64,000 nucleotides of DNA from Nitratidesulfovibrio termitidis HI1 (GTDB taxonomy: Bacteria > Desulfobacterota > Desulfovibrionia > Desulfovibrionales > Desulfovibrionaceae): NCBI RefSeq assembly GCF_000504305.1, contig NZ_KI632512.1:1424250-1488249 (forward strand), in the 5' to 3' direction. The notes beneath the pieces are model-generated. The model had not been told where the DNA came from. It saw only the letters and a program-made list of their open reading frames with translations, and made no database searches. Each line of letters begins with the position of its first letter. Within the stretch, counting starts at the first letter, position 1. Shown here piece after piece: positions 1-11,048 of this stretch. A program made the translations under genes and the position numbers.

Positions 1-1
1 G

Positions 2-403
2 TACGCCGACTATGCCAAGGCGCTGGGCGTGGAGAAACGGGTGGTGTTCCTCGGCAAGGTCAAGGCCGCAGACATGCCGCGCTTCTACGCCGGGCTGGAC
101 GTGCTCTGCCACCCCTCGTTCTACGACACCTTCGGCAACGTGGTGGCAGAGGCGCAGGCCATGGGCGTGCCCACGGTGACCACCCGCGCCACGGGCGCCT
201 GCGACCTCATCGACGACGGCCGCACGGGCCGGGTGCTGGACCAGCCGGAACCATGGGCGCTGGCCAACGCCATCTTCGACCTGCGCGAGGTGGAGGCCGG
301 TACCGATTTCGGCTGCGTGGAGGACGACGAGCAGGTCTTTGCCCGGTACCTGGACGTCATCGAAGCCGTGCGCGCCGAACTGACCGCCAACACCACGGGC
401 TGA
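2..403 (+). CDS. Glycosyltransferase family 4, C-terminal part (partial)
   Basis: Only the last 133 codons are in the window; the gene starts upstream and is read in frame from base 2. The visible part is the donor-binding Rossmann domain of a GT-B enzyme. It has the strand-turn FLGKV, then FYDTFGNVVAEAQAMGVPTV, which matches the GT4 donor motif with D-x7-E in place of the usual E-x7-E. GT4 enzymes move sugars from nucleotide-sugar donors onto lipopolysaccharide, other glycans or small acceptors. The acceptor cannot be inferred because the N-terminal half is missing. The gene ends at a strong hairpin shared with the convergent efflux gene. The family is clear; the substrate is unknown. Confidence 0.85.
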   Translation, partial: YADYAKALGVEKRVVFLGKVKAADMPRFYAGLDVLCHPSFYDTFGNVVAEAQAMGVPTVTTRATGACDLIDDGRTGRVLDQPEPWALANAIFDLREVEAGTDFGCVEDDEQVFARYLDVIEAVRAELTANTTG

Positions 404-450
404 TACCGAACACGTATCCACGTTCGGTACGCCACACGTCATGCATGCAG

Positions 451-483
451 AATGGCCGCCGCTCTCGGAGAGCGGCGGCCATT
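451..483. terminator. Bidirectional hairpin between glycosyltransferase and emrB
   Basis: A near-perfect palindrome (AATGGCCGCCGCTCTC followed by its complement with almost no loop) lies between two convergent genes. It is flanked by A/T on both sides, so it can serve as a terminator for both strands. Confidence 0.7.
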
Positions 484-533
484 CCTTCATCGATATCCGG
501 CAACACCGGCGGGCAGAGAACACCGCCTGTCGC

Positions 534-2093
534 CTATTCCACGAAACCCTCATGCTTGCCGCGCGGCGGCCTGCGCATGAACCATACGCAGAAGAACAGC
601 AGCAGGAAGATCATCCCCTGCGAAAAGAAGGCGTCGTTGAAGGCCAGGGCGGATGCCTCGCGCTGAAGCAACTGGTAGATCATCACGCGGGTGCGTTCCG
701 CAAGGTCGGCCACATCCCCAAGCTGCATGGCCAGCCCGTTGCGGATCTGCTCGAAGCTCAGCTGGTAGGCGGGCGAAAGGGGCGTCATGTCCTCGGCCAG
801 CACGCTGTGGTGGTACTGGGTGCGCCGGGCCAGCAGCGTGGTGACGAAGGCCACCCCGAACGAGCCACCCAGGTTGCGCAGCAGGTTGTACAGGGGCGAT
901 GCGGTGTTCATGGCCTCACGCGGCACATAGGCGAAGGTGACCACCGACAGCGACACGAAGAAGAACGGCATGGCGATGCCTTGCAGCACCCGGGCGAAGG
1001 CCGCCGTACCGAAGTCGATGTACAGGTTGAACCCGGCCATGATGTGCAGCGAATACGCGCACACCAGCATGCCGAAGGCCAGCATCCAGCGGGCGTCGAT
1101 GCGCTCGGTCAGCTTGCCCGCCACGGGCATGAACACCAGGGCCAGCATGCCCCCCGGCCCCAGCACCAGCCCGGCAAGGTAGGCGGTGTAGCCCATCAGC
1201 CCCTGCAGGAACAGCGGCAGCAGCACTATGGACCCGAAAAAGGCAAAAAACCCGAAGAACATCACCCCGTTGCCGATGGCAAAGCTGCGGTTCTTCAGGA
1301 TACGGAAGTCCAGTACCGGCCGTGGGTGGCGCAGTTCCCAGAATACCAGCCCGACAAGCGACACCGCCGAAACCACGGCCAGGGTGGTGATGAACGGCGA
1401 GCTGAACCAGTCGTCCTGCTGGCCCTTGTCCAGCACGATCTGCAACGCGCCGATGCCCGTGGTCAGCAGGGCCAGGCCCAGGTAGTCCACCACCTCGCCG
1501 CGCTGGCGGCGCTCCATGTACGGCGGGTCGAACAGGAAGGCCCCGGCCAGGTACAGCGCCAGCAGCCCCACCGGCAGGTTGATGTAGAATATCCATCGCC
1601 AGGTGAAGTTGTCCGTCAGGTAGCCGCCCATCAGCGGTCCCAGGATGGGCCCCAGCACCACCCCCACGCCGAAGATGCCCATGGCCATGCCGCGCTGGTG
1701 GGGCGGAAAGGTTTCCATCAGGATGGCCTGCGACATGGGTTGCAGCCCGCCGCCGCCAAGCCCCTGAAAAATGCGGAACAGGATGATCTGGGCCAGGGTG
1801 GTGGCCGCCCCGCACAACAGCGAACTGGCGGTGAACACGGCAATGGACAGCATCAGGAAGCGCTTGCGCCCCATGAGCCGCGCCAGCCACCCGCTCATGG
1901 GAATGACGATGGCGTTGGCCACCAGGTACGAGGTGAGCACCCAGGTCACCTCTTCCTCGCCCGCGGCCAGACTGCCCTGAATATGCTTCAGGGCCACGTT
2001 GGCCACGCTGGTGTCCAGGATTTCGATAAGCGTGGGCACCATCACCGCCAGGGTGATGAGCCAGCGATTGACCGATTCGGGTTCTCTCGACAT
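534..2093 (-). CDS. emrB: DHA2-family multidrug MFS transporter (EmrB/QacA type)
   Basis: This 519-residue protein is the usual length for a 14-helix drug:proton antiporter of the major facilitator superfamily, located in the inner membrane. Family marks include LDTSVANVAL in helix 1 (about residues 26-35), the loop 2-3 motif RLMGRKR, and the helix 5 antiporter region GPILGPLMGGYL. It lies 18 bp downstream of the HlyD-type gene on the same strand, so the two form an operon with the adaptor first. Together with an outer-membrane channel they would form a tripartite efflux pump; no TolC-like gene is in the window. The drug range cannot be read from sequence. The start is supported by the short spacing to the upstream gene. 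Confidence 0.92.
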   Translation of the reverse strand: MSREPESVNRWLITLAVMVPTLIEILDTSVANVALKHIQGSLAAGEEEVTWVLTSYLVANAIVIPMSGWLARLMGRKRFLMLSIAVFTASSLLCGAATTLAQIILFRIFQGLGGGGLQPMSQAILMETFPPHQRGMAMGIFGVGVVLGPILGPLMGGYLTDNFTWRWIFYINLPVGLLALYLAGAFLFDPPYMERRQRGEVVDYLGLALLTTGIGALQIVLDKGQQDDWFSSPFITTLAVVSAVSLVGLVFWELRHPRPVLDFRILKNRSFAIGNGVMFFGFFAFFGSIVLLPLFLQGLMGYTAYLAGLVLGPGGMLALVFMPVAGKLTERIDARWMLAFGMLVCAYSLHIMAGFNLYIDFGTAAFARVLQGIAMPFFFVSLSVVTFAYVPREAMNTASPLYNLLRNLGGSFGVAFVTTLLARRTQYHHSVLAEDMTPLSPAYQLSFEQIRNGLAMQLGDVADLAERTRVMIYQLLQREASALAFNDAFFSQGMIFLLLFFCVWFMRRPPRGKHEGFVE

Positions 2094-2111
2094 GCGGCCC
2101 TGCCGTTCCGG

Positions 2112-3437
2112 CTACTGCTTGCGGGCCGACGGCGCCGACACGGGGGCCGTGGCATTGGCCGGTCCCGACGCCGGGGCCGTGCCGTTGGCGGCGGGCTTCG
2201 CCGCCTGTCCCGCATCCGCGCCGCCGACGCTCCCGGTTCCGTCCGACTTTCCGGCAGGCCCGGCGACGCCATCCGGCCCGGAGGCGCGCTGGGGCACCTC
2301 GGAAACGCCCCGGTCGGTAAAGATCACCGGCACCGCGCTCATGCCCACGCGCAGGGGCGGCATGGTGGCGGGATCATAGTCGGTCAGGCGCAGCCGTACG
2401 GGAATGCGCTGCACCACCTTGACGAAATTGCCCGAGGCATTCTGGGGCGGAAACAGCGAAAAGGCCGCGCCGGTGCCCGCCATGATCGATTCCACCTGGC
2501 CCTTCAGCACCAGGTTGGGATAGGTGTCCACCCGGATTTCGCAGGGCTGGCCGGGCTTCACGTCGGTAAGTTCGGTTTCCTTGTAGTTGGCCGTCACCCA
2601 CAGGTGGTCGGGCGACATGGGCACCACGGCCATGACCGGCTGCCCGCGCGTGACCATGCGGCCCGGCTCCACGTTCTTCTTGGTCACGTAGCCGTCCACG
2701 GGGGCGCGCACGGTGGTCCATTCCAGATTCAGCTCGGCCTGGCGTACCTTGGCCTGCTGGGCCTCCACCTGGCGGGCGCGGATTTCCGCCACCACCTGCC
2801 CGGTACCGGCCAGGTCCACCTCGGCGCGCACGCGGCGCATTTCGGCTTCCGCCGCCGCGCGGGCCTTGCTGGAGGCTTCCAGCTTGGAGCGGGACGACTC
2901 CAGCCGGGCCTTGGCGGCTTCGTCGGCGGTACGGGCGCGGTCCACCGCCTCGCGCGAGACGGCCCCCTGCCCCACCAGGGCCTCCAGACGGCGGCGGTCC
3001 AGGGTGGCCTGGGCCTGCTCGGTGGACAGGCGTTCCATTTCGTAACGGGCGGCGTCCTCTTCGTCGCGGGCCTGGGCGGCGCGGCGTTTGGTGGCCTCTT
3101 CGACGGCCTGGGCACCGGTTACCCGGTGCACGGTCTGCGAAAGCTCCAGCGGCACGCCGCGTTGCAACGCGGCAAGCTGGGCGCGCGCCTCGGCCACGGC
3201 CACCTGGTACTCGGTGGGGTCCAGCCGGGCCAGCACGTCGCCTTCCTTGACGAACTGGTTATCCTCCACGGGCACGTCGACCACATAGCCCGCCACGCGC
3301 GGCGAAACCATAAAGATGCGCCCGTCGACCTGGGCGTCGTCGGTTTCCACCTTGCCGAGGCCATGCCAGTACCAGATGCCCGCCGCCAGAACCATGACGC
3401 CAAGCAGTATGCCGAGGATGCGCTTTTTGCTGTTCAT
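2112..3437 (-). CDS. emrA: HlyD/EmrA-family membrane fusion protein
   Basis: A 441-residue periplasmic adaptor. It has one N-terminal membrane anchor (about residues 6-24), then a split biotinyl-lipoyl half with VSPRVAGYVVDVPVEDNQ, a long Ala/Glu/Arg-rich coiled-coil hairpin (about 75-230), the second lipoyl half with TVRAPVDGYV, and a beta-barrel domain. The frame stays open 76 codons upstream of the chosen ATG, but that stretch is Arg/Pro-rich and unlike the family; the first ATG before the basic-plus-hydrophobic anchor is preferred. The last 55 or so residues are Gly/Ala/Pro-rich low complexity and probably disordered. It precedes emrB and would link it to an outer-membrane channel. Confidence 0.9.
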   Translation of the reverse strand: MNSKKRILGILLGVMVLAAGIWYWHGLGKVETDDAQVDGRIFMVSPRVAGYVVDVPVEDNQFVKEGDVLARLDPTEYQVAVAEARAQLAALQRGVPLELSQTVHRVTGAQAVEEATKRRAAQARDEEDAARYEMERLSTEQAQATLDRRRLEALVGQGAVSREAVDRARTADEAAKARLESSRSKLEASSKARAAAEAEMRRVRAEVDLAGTGQVVAEIRARQVEAQQAKVRQAELNLEWTTVRAPVDGYVTKKNVEPGRMVTRGQPVMAVVPMSPDHLWVTANYKETELTDVKPGQPCEIRVDTYPNLVLKGQVESIMAGTGAAFSLFPPQNASGNFVKVVQRIPVRLRLTDYDPATMPPLRVGMSAVPVIFTDRGVSEVPQRASGPDGVAGPAGKSDGTGSVGGADAGQAAKPAANGTAPASGPANATAPVSAPSARKQ

Positions 3438-4081
3438 GCCGTATCGCCGTGTGGGCACGCGCGGACGCGTGGTGTGCGTGTGGAAAAACCGGCCATGGCG
3501 CACGCGCGGAACAGCCGGGATTCGGCCGTTGCACGTACCGGAGCATGCCGGACCGCCGGGGTTCTGTTCGCTCAAGGAACGGAGCCCCCGGAGGTGGCGT
3601 CGGAATTGCCGCTTTCGGGACCGGCAATGCATAGCGCATGCCGTGCCGGGGACGCAACCGGGCAATGCCGGTCATGGCGGCGCCCACCCGCAGGGGTGAG
3701 GGTGATCGCCTGCGTGAGGCCGCATTCTGCCAGATATGACCCGGCCTGACTTGGCCTACCGGGCCTGACCGGGCATAATTGGGCCTGACCGGGCATAATC
3801 GGGCCTACCGGGCCTGACCTGGCCTACCGGGCCTGACCTGGCCTACCGGGCCTGACCCGACCTACCGGGCCTGACCGGACATAATAGGGCATGATCGGGC
3901 CTGACCCGGCATGTCCCTGCATGACCTGGCGGCGACCAGACCCGCGCCCGGCGTCCCTCCCCGGCGTGGCGGGGTGAACCCGGCGACCGTGTCAGATCAA
4001 TGTTTCGATGATCGTTTCCGGCGGACGTAACCACAGCGCGCGCAACCACGGGGTCTTCCCAGCGCGGCGCACCCTGCGTTC
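3438..4081. other. Intergenic region upstream of emrA with a degenerate tandem repeat
   Basis: About 640 bp without a credible gene. The half nearest emrA should carry its promoter, but no convincing -35/-10 pair or operator was found. The left-over part (about 3735-3935) is filled by the degenerate repeat listed separately. Confidence 0.6.
3735..3935. repeat. Degenerate tandem array of GGCCTACCGGGCCTGACC-like units
   Basis: Roughly ten units of 16-19 bp built from GGCCTGACC, GGCCTACC and GGGCATAAT words run head to tail. The central copies (3800-3860) are nearly identical and the edges decay. There is no spacer structure, so it is not a CRISPR array. It carries no plausible ORF. Confidence 0.75.
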
Positions 4082-4948
4082 CTAGCGGCCCTTGCCGTTC
4101 CGCACGTCGGGATAGGTGGATTGCAGGCCGTAGCGGGCAAGGCACCGTTGCAGTTCACCCTCCCGGTGCAGCGCGAGCAACGCGGCCTCGAAGGCTTGCA
4201 CCACTTCCGGCGCGGTCTGGCGCGAAAAGGCCACGGTATAGTCCACCCGGTTGTGCCAGCCCGCATAGCGCAGGTTGGCGATGCGCAACAGGGCTATGGT
4301 GGCAAGGCCATTCTCGCGGTTGGAGAACACCGCGTCGATGCGGCCCTGCGCCAGTTTGAGGAACCCGGCATCGATTTCCGGCGCCACATCCACCGTCATG
4401 GGCACCTGCCGCGCCAGCTGTTCCAGGATGTCCGCCGTCAGCGAAGGACCGTACACGCCTACCCGGTACCCCGACACGTCGCGGGGGGTGACGTAGCGCA
4501 GGGGATTTTCCATGCGCACGAAAAAACCGTATTCGGCGCGCAGCAACGGCGGGCAGAAATGCAGCCACTGCTGGCGCTCCGGCACGAGCCCGATGGTGAA
4601 GATGCCGTCCGCCGTGCCGTTGCGCACCTCTTGCAGGGCGCGCGCCCAGGGCAGCAGGCGGAAGGTGCAGCCCACGCCCATGCGCTCGCAGGCCATGGCG
4701 ATGATCTCGGCCACGGGCCCGGCCACGCGTTCCGTGCCCTCGTCGCGTTCCAGATAGTTGAACGGCGGATACTGCTGGGTGACGAAGGCCAGCCCGGAGG
4801 CAGAGGGGCGCGCCGCCTGCCCTGCCCATACGGAGTCCTGCCGGGCAGTGGCCGCCGGAAGCGGGTCTGCGGGAATCGGAGTCGTCTGGGCGGCCACCGC
4901 CGCCATCGGCAGCGACAGGAACAGGCTGGCGACCAGGCAGGCCGCCAT
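4082..4948 (-). CDS. Periplasmic substrate-binding protein (SBP_bac_3 type)
   Basis: A protein of about 288 residues with an N-terminal secretion signal (MAACLVASLFLSLPMAAVAA), then a mature part typical of family 3 solute-binding proteins: FVTQQYPPFNY near the start, ADGIFTIGLVPERQQWLHF, and GYRVGVYGPSL in the second lobe. These proteins bind polar amino acids or similar solutes; stand-alone copies also act as sensors. No permease or ATPase gene is adjacent, so the transport partner is unknown. The frame stays open 83 codons further upstream, through DNA made of 9-bp repeats that would encode WRNWRNWRNW. I chose the ATG at the signal peptide, although it has no good Shine-Dalgarno sequence, so the start is uncertain. 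Confidence 0.8.
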   Translation of the reverse strand: MAACLVASLFLSLPMAAVAAQTTPIPADPLPAATARQDSVWAGQAARPSASGLAFVTQQYPPFNYLERDEGTERVAGPVAEIIAMACERMGVGCTFRLLPWARALQEVRNGTADGIFTIGLVPERQQWLHFCPPLLRAEYGFFVRMENPLRYVTPRDVSGYRVGVYGPSLTADILEQLARQVPMTVDVAPEIDAGFLKLAQGRIDAVFSNRENGLATIALLRIANLRYAGWHNRVDYTVAFSRQTAPEVVQAFEAALLALHREGELQRCLARYGLQSTYPDVRNGKGR

Positions 4949-5011
4949 GCGCGCCAGACCACGCGCGGCACGCCGGGCAACCTCCCGGGGCACGCGCAAG
5001 GCCACACGCCG

Positions 5012-5043
5012 CCCCGCCTGCCCCGCCTGCCCCGCCTGCCCCG
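5012..5043. repeat. 9-bp tandem repeat, unit CCCCGCCTG
   Basis: Three to four perfect copies in a row, in the possible N-terminal extension of the binding protein gene. Read in that frame they give repeated GQA. Confidence 0.8.
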
Positions 5044-5091
5044 CGCAACCATGCGTCCTGCCAGGGGGCTCGGCTTCGGCAGCCGCCGTCC

Positions 5092-5141
5092 GCCAGTTCT
5101 GCCAATTCCGCCAATTCCGCCAATTCCGCCAGTCTGGGCAG
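5092..5141. repeat. 9-bp tandem repeat, unit GCCAATTCC
   Basis: Five units, the central three perfect, differing completely from the CCCCGCCTG array 50 bp away. On the minus strand it would encode repeated WRN. Confidence 0.8.
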
Positions 5142-5413
5142 TTTCGGCAGTCAGGCGCGGGCCACGGCCACGCCATGCGGTACCCATCACGCTGCACGCT
5201 CCGCTCCTTTTCCCTGCCCCCGGTTTCTGCCAGTTTTGACCGGTCCCGGCCTCGGCGGGCCTCGACCGCCTCAGCTGGCCTGACCTTGCCTGACCTGGCC
5301 TACTTGGCACAAGCCTGCCTTCGCCAGCAGCGCCTCTGCCAATCCAGCCACCCAAGCCATCATCAAGACCACCCGCCCCCGCAGCACGGTCTTTCGACGC
5401 CCTTCCGTTCGCC

Positions 5414-8377
<2,964 letters not shown>

Positions 8378-8800
8378 GCAGCCTCCGCAGAGTATCCGAT
8401 GACGTATCTTGCCAGATGAAACGCGCGCGGAAAAGCCCGCCCCGCCAACCTTGCGAAAAAAACGGCGACGTCGACCGAAACGTGGCGGCAAGATGCCACG
8501 GGGGTGACGGGGCAATGGGACGGAGTGCCTACGGGACGGGGATACGGCAAGGCAGAAAAGACGGAGCGGGCAGCAGCCGATGGCAACGGGCGGCAACGGG
8601 CGGCAACGGGCCGCCCGAGCCGCGCGGGGGCAGAGGGAACAGGAGAGACAGGCAGACGTGGGGGGCAAGAGGGGCAGGCCGACACGCCGCAGCCGCCAAC
8701 GCCGTGGCCCGTCGCGGCAATGGGGCTGCGGCGGGCCGTCGTTCGCGTCAACTGTACAGGGAATCCGGGGACACAGGGGCGCAGGGAACTCGAAAGGACG
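8378..8800. other. Intergenic region upstream of the Cache kinase
   Basis: About 420 bp without a supported gene. It holds a perfect 10-bp triplet array at 8581-8610. The kinase promoter must lie on the minus strand here but was not recognised. Confidence 0.5.
8581..8610. repeat. 10-bp tandem repeat, unit CGGCAACGGG
   Basis: Three consecutive near-perfect units in intergenic DNA. Confidence 0.8.
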
Positions 8801-9352
8801 CTACTTGTTCCGTGCGGCCTTCACCTGGTTCAGGGTGTCCTCGAAGCTCTGGCGGTGTGCGTCGTCGGCAAGGCGCACGGCCTCTTCGGCCAGCCGCTCT
8901 GCTTCCTCCAGCTTTTCGCCGCGCGTCAGCAGCAGCCAGGCCAGATTGTTGCGCGCCGGGGCGGATTCCGCCTCGGGCAGGGTGCGGATGGCCTTGCGGT
9001 AATGGCCTTCCGCTTCCTCCATCTCGCCCTTCTGGAACAGCAGGTTGGCCAGGAACAGATGGGCCTGGGGCACGTCGTCGCGCACGGCCTCGGCGTATTC
9101 GCGCCGGGCCAGATCCAGCTCTCCCTTCTGCTCGTAGGCGCGGCCCAGTTCCAGATGTTCCTGGCCGGACAACGGATCCTGATAGATGCCGATGCGCGGC
9201 AGGGCGCACCCGGTCAGCAACAGGGCCAGCAACAGGGCCAGCAACAGGCACGGCAACATGGCGCGCGCCATGCCGGTGGCCAGGGCGGACCGAAAGTCGG
9301 CGGAAACGGGAGCGGAAGCGGGGATAACGGCAAGGGGCGTGGTGTCCGGCAT
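8801..9352 (-). CDS. TPR lipoprotein of the PA2778/PA2779 cassette
   Basis: A 183-residue protein. The start at 9352 has a clear GGGAGG ribosome site; the frame stays open far upstream but only as a shadow of the neighbouring genes. A hydrophobic stretch ending in LLLTGC (lipobox, Cys near residue 48) predicts export and lipidation. The mature part holds two or three tetratricopeptide repeats, for example HLELGRAYEQKGELDLARRE and HLFLANLLFQKGEMEEAEGH. TPR modules bind partner proteins or peptides. It is the third gene of a minus-strand set after a PA2779-like membrane protein and a C39-like cysteine peptidase and probably works with them; the actual role is not known. Confidence 0.85.
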   Translation of the reverse strand: MPDTTPLAVIPASAPVSADFRSALATGMARAMLPCLLLALLLALLLTGCALPRIGIYQDPLSGQEHLELGRAYEQKGELDLARREYAEAVRDDVPQAHLFLANLLFQKGEMEEAEGHYRKAIRTLPEAESAPARNNLAWLLLTRGEKLEEAERLAEEAVRLADDAHRQSFEDTLNQVKAARNK

Positions 9353-9375
9353 GGAACCTCCCGTGACGGTTCGGG

Positions 9376-10080
9376 CTACGGGGCGGGCGCGGGGGCCGGT
9401 TCCTGCCGCCGGATTTCCAGCGTCCAGCGGTCGGTGCGGTCCCAGGTGCGCAGGAAAGAAGCCCACGACAGCCGTTGCAGGGGGGTGCGGTCGGAATTCA
9501 CGATGACCGCGTCGGGCGCGTAGCCCACCACAACCATGAAATGATAGGTGCTTACCAGTCCGTAGCCGTGGTCCACCATGACAATGCGCGGCTGGCCGGA
9601 ATCCACGGCGGCCATCAGGTCGGCCACGGAACCGTCGTACCAGCGGCTGGCAAGCCCCAGGGTGCGCGGGTACAGGGCAAGGTCCAGAGAAAGCGTCCCG
9701 TGCATGCCCGGGCGAAAGATGGCTTCGGCAATGCCGTCCGGCGCGGCCTGGGGGCCGGAAAGCCCCAGATGGCGCAACACCCCGGCCAGCGAGGCGGGGC
9801 CGCACTGGTACTGTTCCTGCGCAAAAAACGGCACGCCGGGGATGACCCGCTCGGCAGCGGGGCGGGTGGGGTCCGGCGCGAGGGTGCCGGGGCCGCGCAC
9901 GCACCCCGTGCAGGCCAGGGCGACGCAAAGCAGCAGCCCCCCCAGCGACCGCGAAAGCCGCGACCAGGTCGGGGACCGGGTCAGGGACCAGGTCAGGGAC
10001 CGGCCCAAGGACCGGGCGGCACCACGAGGCACGCGGGCCGGGCGACCGGCGCGGAGTAATGGCGAAATGTTCATGGGCAT
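9376..10080 (-). CDS. PA2778-family C39-like cysteine peptidase, lipoprotein
   Basis: A 234-residue protein with a hydrophobic segment and lipobox (ALACTGC) at about 48-60. The rest is a C39-like papain fold: FFAQEQYQCGPASLAGVLRH carries the Gln (oxyanion) and catalytic Cys, STYHFMVVVGY carries the His, and VIVNSD the third residue. C39 enzymes classically cleave double-Gly leader peptides; the PA2778 branch is exported and its substrate is unknown. It lies between the PA2779-like gene and the TPR lipoprotein gene (23-bp gap to the latter). The N-terminus before the signal (SLGRSLTWSLTRSPTW) is encoded by a degenerate DNA repeat, so the true start may lie later than the ATG used here. Confidence 0.82.
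   Translation of the reverse strand: MPMNISPLLRAGRPARVPRGAARSLGRSLTWSLTRSPTWSRLSRSLGGLLLCVALACTGCVRGPGTLAPDPTRPAAERVIPGVPFFAQEQYQCGPASLAGVLRHLGLSGPQAAPDGIAEAIFRPGMHGTLSLDLALYPRTLGLASRWYDGSVADLMAAVDSGQPRIVMVDHGYGLVSTYHFMVVVGYAPDAVIVNSDRTPLQRLSWASFLRTWDRTDRWTLEIRRQEPAPAPAP
9957..10017. repeat. Degenerate tandem repeat, unit about GACCAGGTCAGG
   Basis: Four to five imperfect 12-bp units inside the N-terminal coding region of the C39-like peptidase, just before its signal sequence. Confidence 0.65.
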
Positions 10081-10152
10081 GACGAAATGGCGCCCTCGCC
10101 ATCCGGGCAGGCGGGGGCCTGTCCGGATGGCGGGGCCAAAGCGGGCGTGTGG

Positions 10153-10551
10153 CTACTGGACAACCACGCGGCGGTCGGCAAAGTGCAGGATCAGCACCAC
10201 CAGCAGGATCACGACAAGGATGGCGATGACGAAGCCAAAGCCGTCGCCGCCCTGGGTCAGGTTGTCGATCTTCTTGGCCAGGTCGTGCAGTTCGGCGTCG
10301 GACAGCATGGACAGGCGCTGTTCCACTTCGGCCGAAGAGTAGCCAAGAGCCTGCAGGCGCTCGGAAACCATCTTGTTTTCCAGGGCCTTCTGCACGGTGC
10401 CGACGTCGCTGGAGCGCTGTTCCCCGGCCATGATGCCGGCATTGGGAACGAAGGCGGCTTCCACGCGGGGCACGAAGCTGAGCAGGCCCATGACGGCCAC
10501 CATGACCATGGCGATGTGACGCAGGGCGCGCCAGTTCAGAAGCATGTACAT
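10153..10551 (-). CDS. PA2779-family membrane protein
   Basis: A 132-residue protein. The ATG at 10551 follows a near-consensus AAGGAGG ribosome site. It has an N-terminal hydrophobic segment (about 10-33, ending VEAAF, probably a signal sequence), a soluble middle with LQALGYSSAEVEQRLSMLSD that resembles the conserved PA2779 segment, and a C-terminal membrane helix (about 105-126) followed by a short basic tail. It is first in the cassette with the C39-like peptidase and the TPR lipoprotein. This pairing is widespread in Gram-negative bacteria; the function is uncharacterised. Confidence 0.85.
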   Translation of the reverse strand: MYMLLNWRALRHIAMVMVAVMGLLSFVPRVEAAFVPNAGIMAGEQRSSDVGTVQKALENKMVSERLQALGYSSAEVEQRLSMLSDAELHDLAKKIDNLTQGGDGFGFVIAILVVILLVVLILHFADRRVVVQ

Positions 10552-11048
10552 GTGTTCCTCCTTCTTGTGGGTCGCCGTCGCCGCCCGGAACCGCACCGTT
10601 CCGGGTCCGGCTTGTGCGGCGCGCACACGGCATTCGTGAAATTTTCTAGACTTGCCTAGCAGACTTGCATGGCGATTACAAGACACTCCGCCGCGCCGAT
10701 GTGGCGGCAGCCATTCCCTGACGTACACGGGCACGGCGCGCACGCGAAACGGACGCGCCACGGGCATGACGCGGGCGCCGTGCGTCTGCGCACACACCGT
10801 CATATCCGCGCCGGGTGGCAACCTGCCATCGTCCCTCCGCATCGGCCACGGCGATCATTTCATACTCCTCCCCACCGCCCCGACACAACGACCGGCATGA
10901 ACGGACGTCATGGCCGCACCCCCTCCGGATGCCCGCGCCACCCTGCTGCGGCCCCCGCGCGGCCATCGTCGCCCGTTTCCCCCCGTGTAGGGTGTGCGCC
11001 GCGAACCGCGTTGTTCGCAGCCACACCTGCACCGGAGGATGTTCCAAC
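10552..11048. other. Divergent promoter region between PA2779-like gene and terminase
   Basis: About 500 bp between divergent genes. AGACTTGC occurs twice in direct orientation 13 bp apart (10648-10655, 10661-10668) next to a relatively A/T-rich stretch (10637-10650). This suits a regulator site for the minus-strand cassette but is not a known operator. No gene is supported here. Confidence 0.4.

Larger units (their letters stand above)
4949..5413. other. Repeat-rich intergenic region between the binding protein and a histidine kinase
   Basis: About 465 bp. It contains two separate 9-bp arrays (listed below) and a C/T-rich stretch with repeated GGCCTGACC-like words near 5270-5310. No promoter or independent gene could be supported. 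Confidence 0.5.

Noticed and set aside
441-3749. 1102-codon open frame on the plus strand opposite emrAB
   Set aside because: High G+C gives long antisense frames. It is His/Gln/Gly-rich without domains, while the minus strand carries two clear efflux proteins.
3735-3935. Possible CRISPR array
   Set aside because: Units are contiguous and degenerate with no unique spacers; no cas genes in the window.
8801-10633. 610-codon minus-strand frame covering the whole PA2779/PA2778/TPR cassette
   Set aside because: Only its C-terminal 183 codons (TPR lipoprotein) have coding features and a ribosome site; the rest is a shadow of the two upstream genes.
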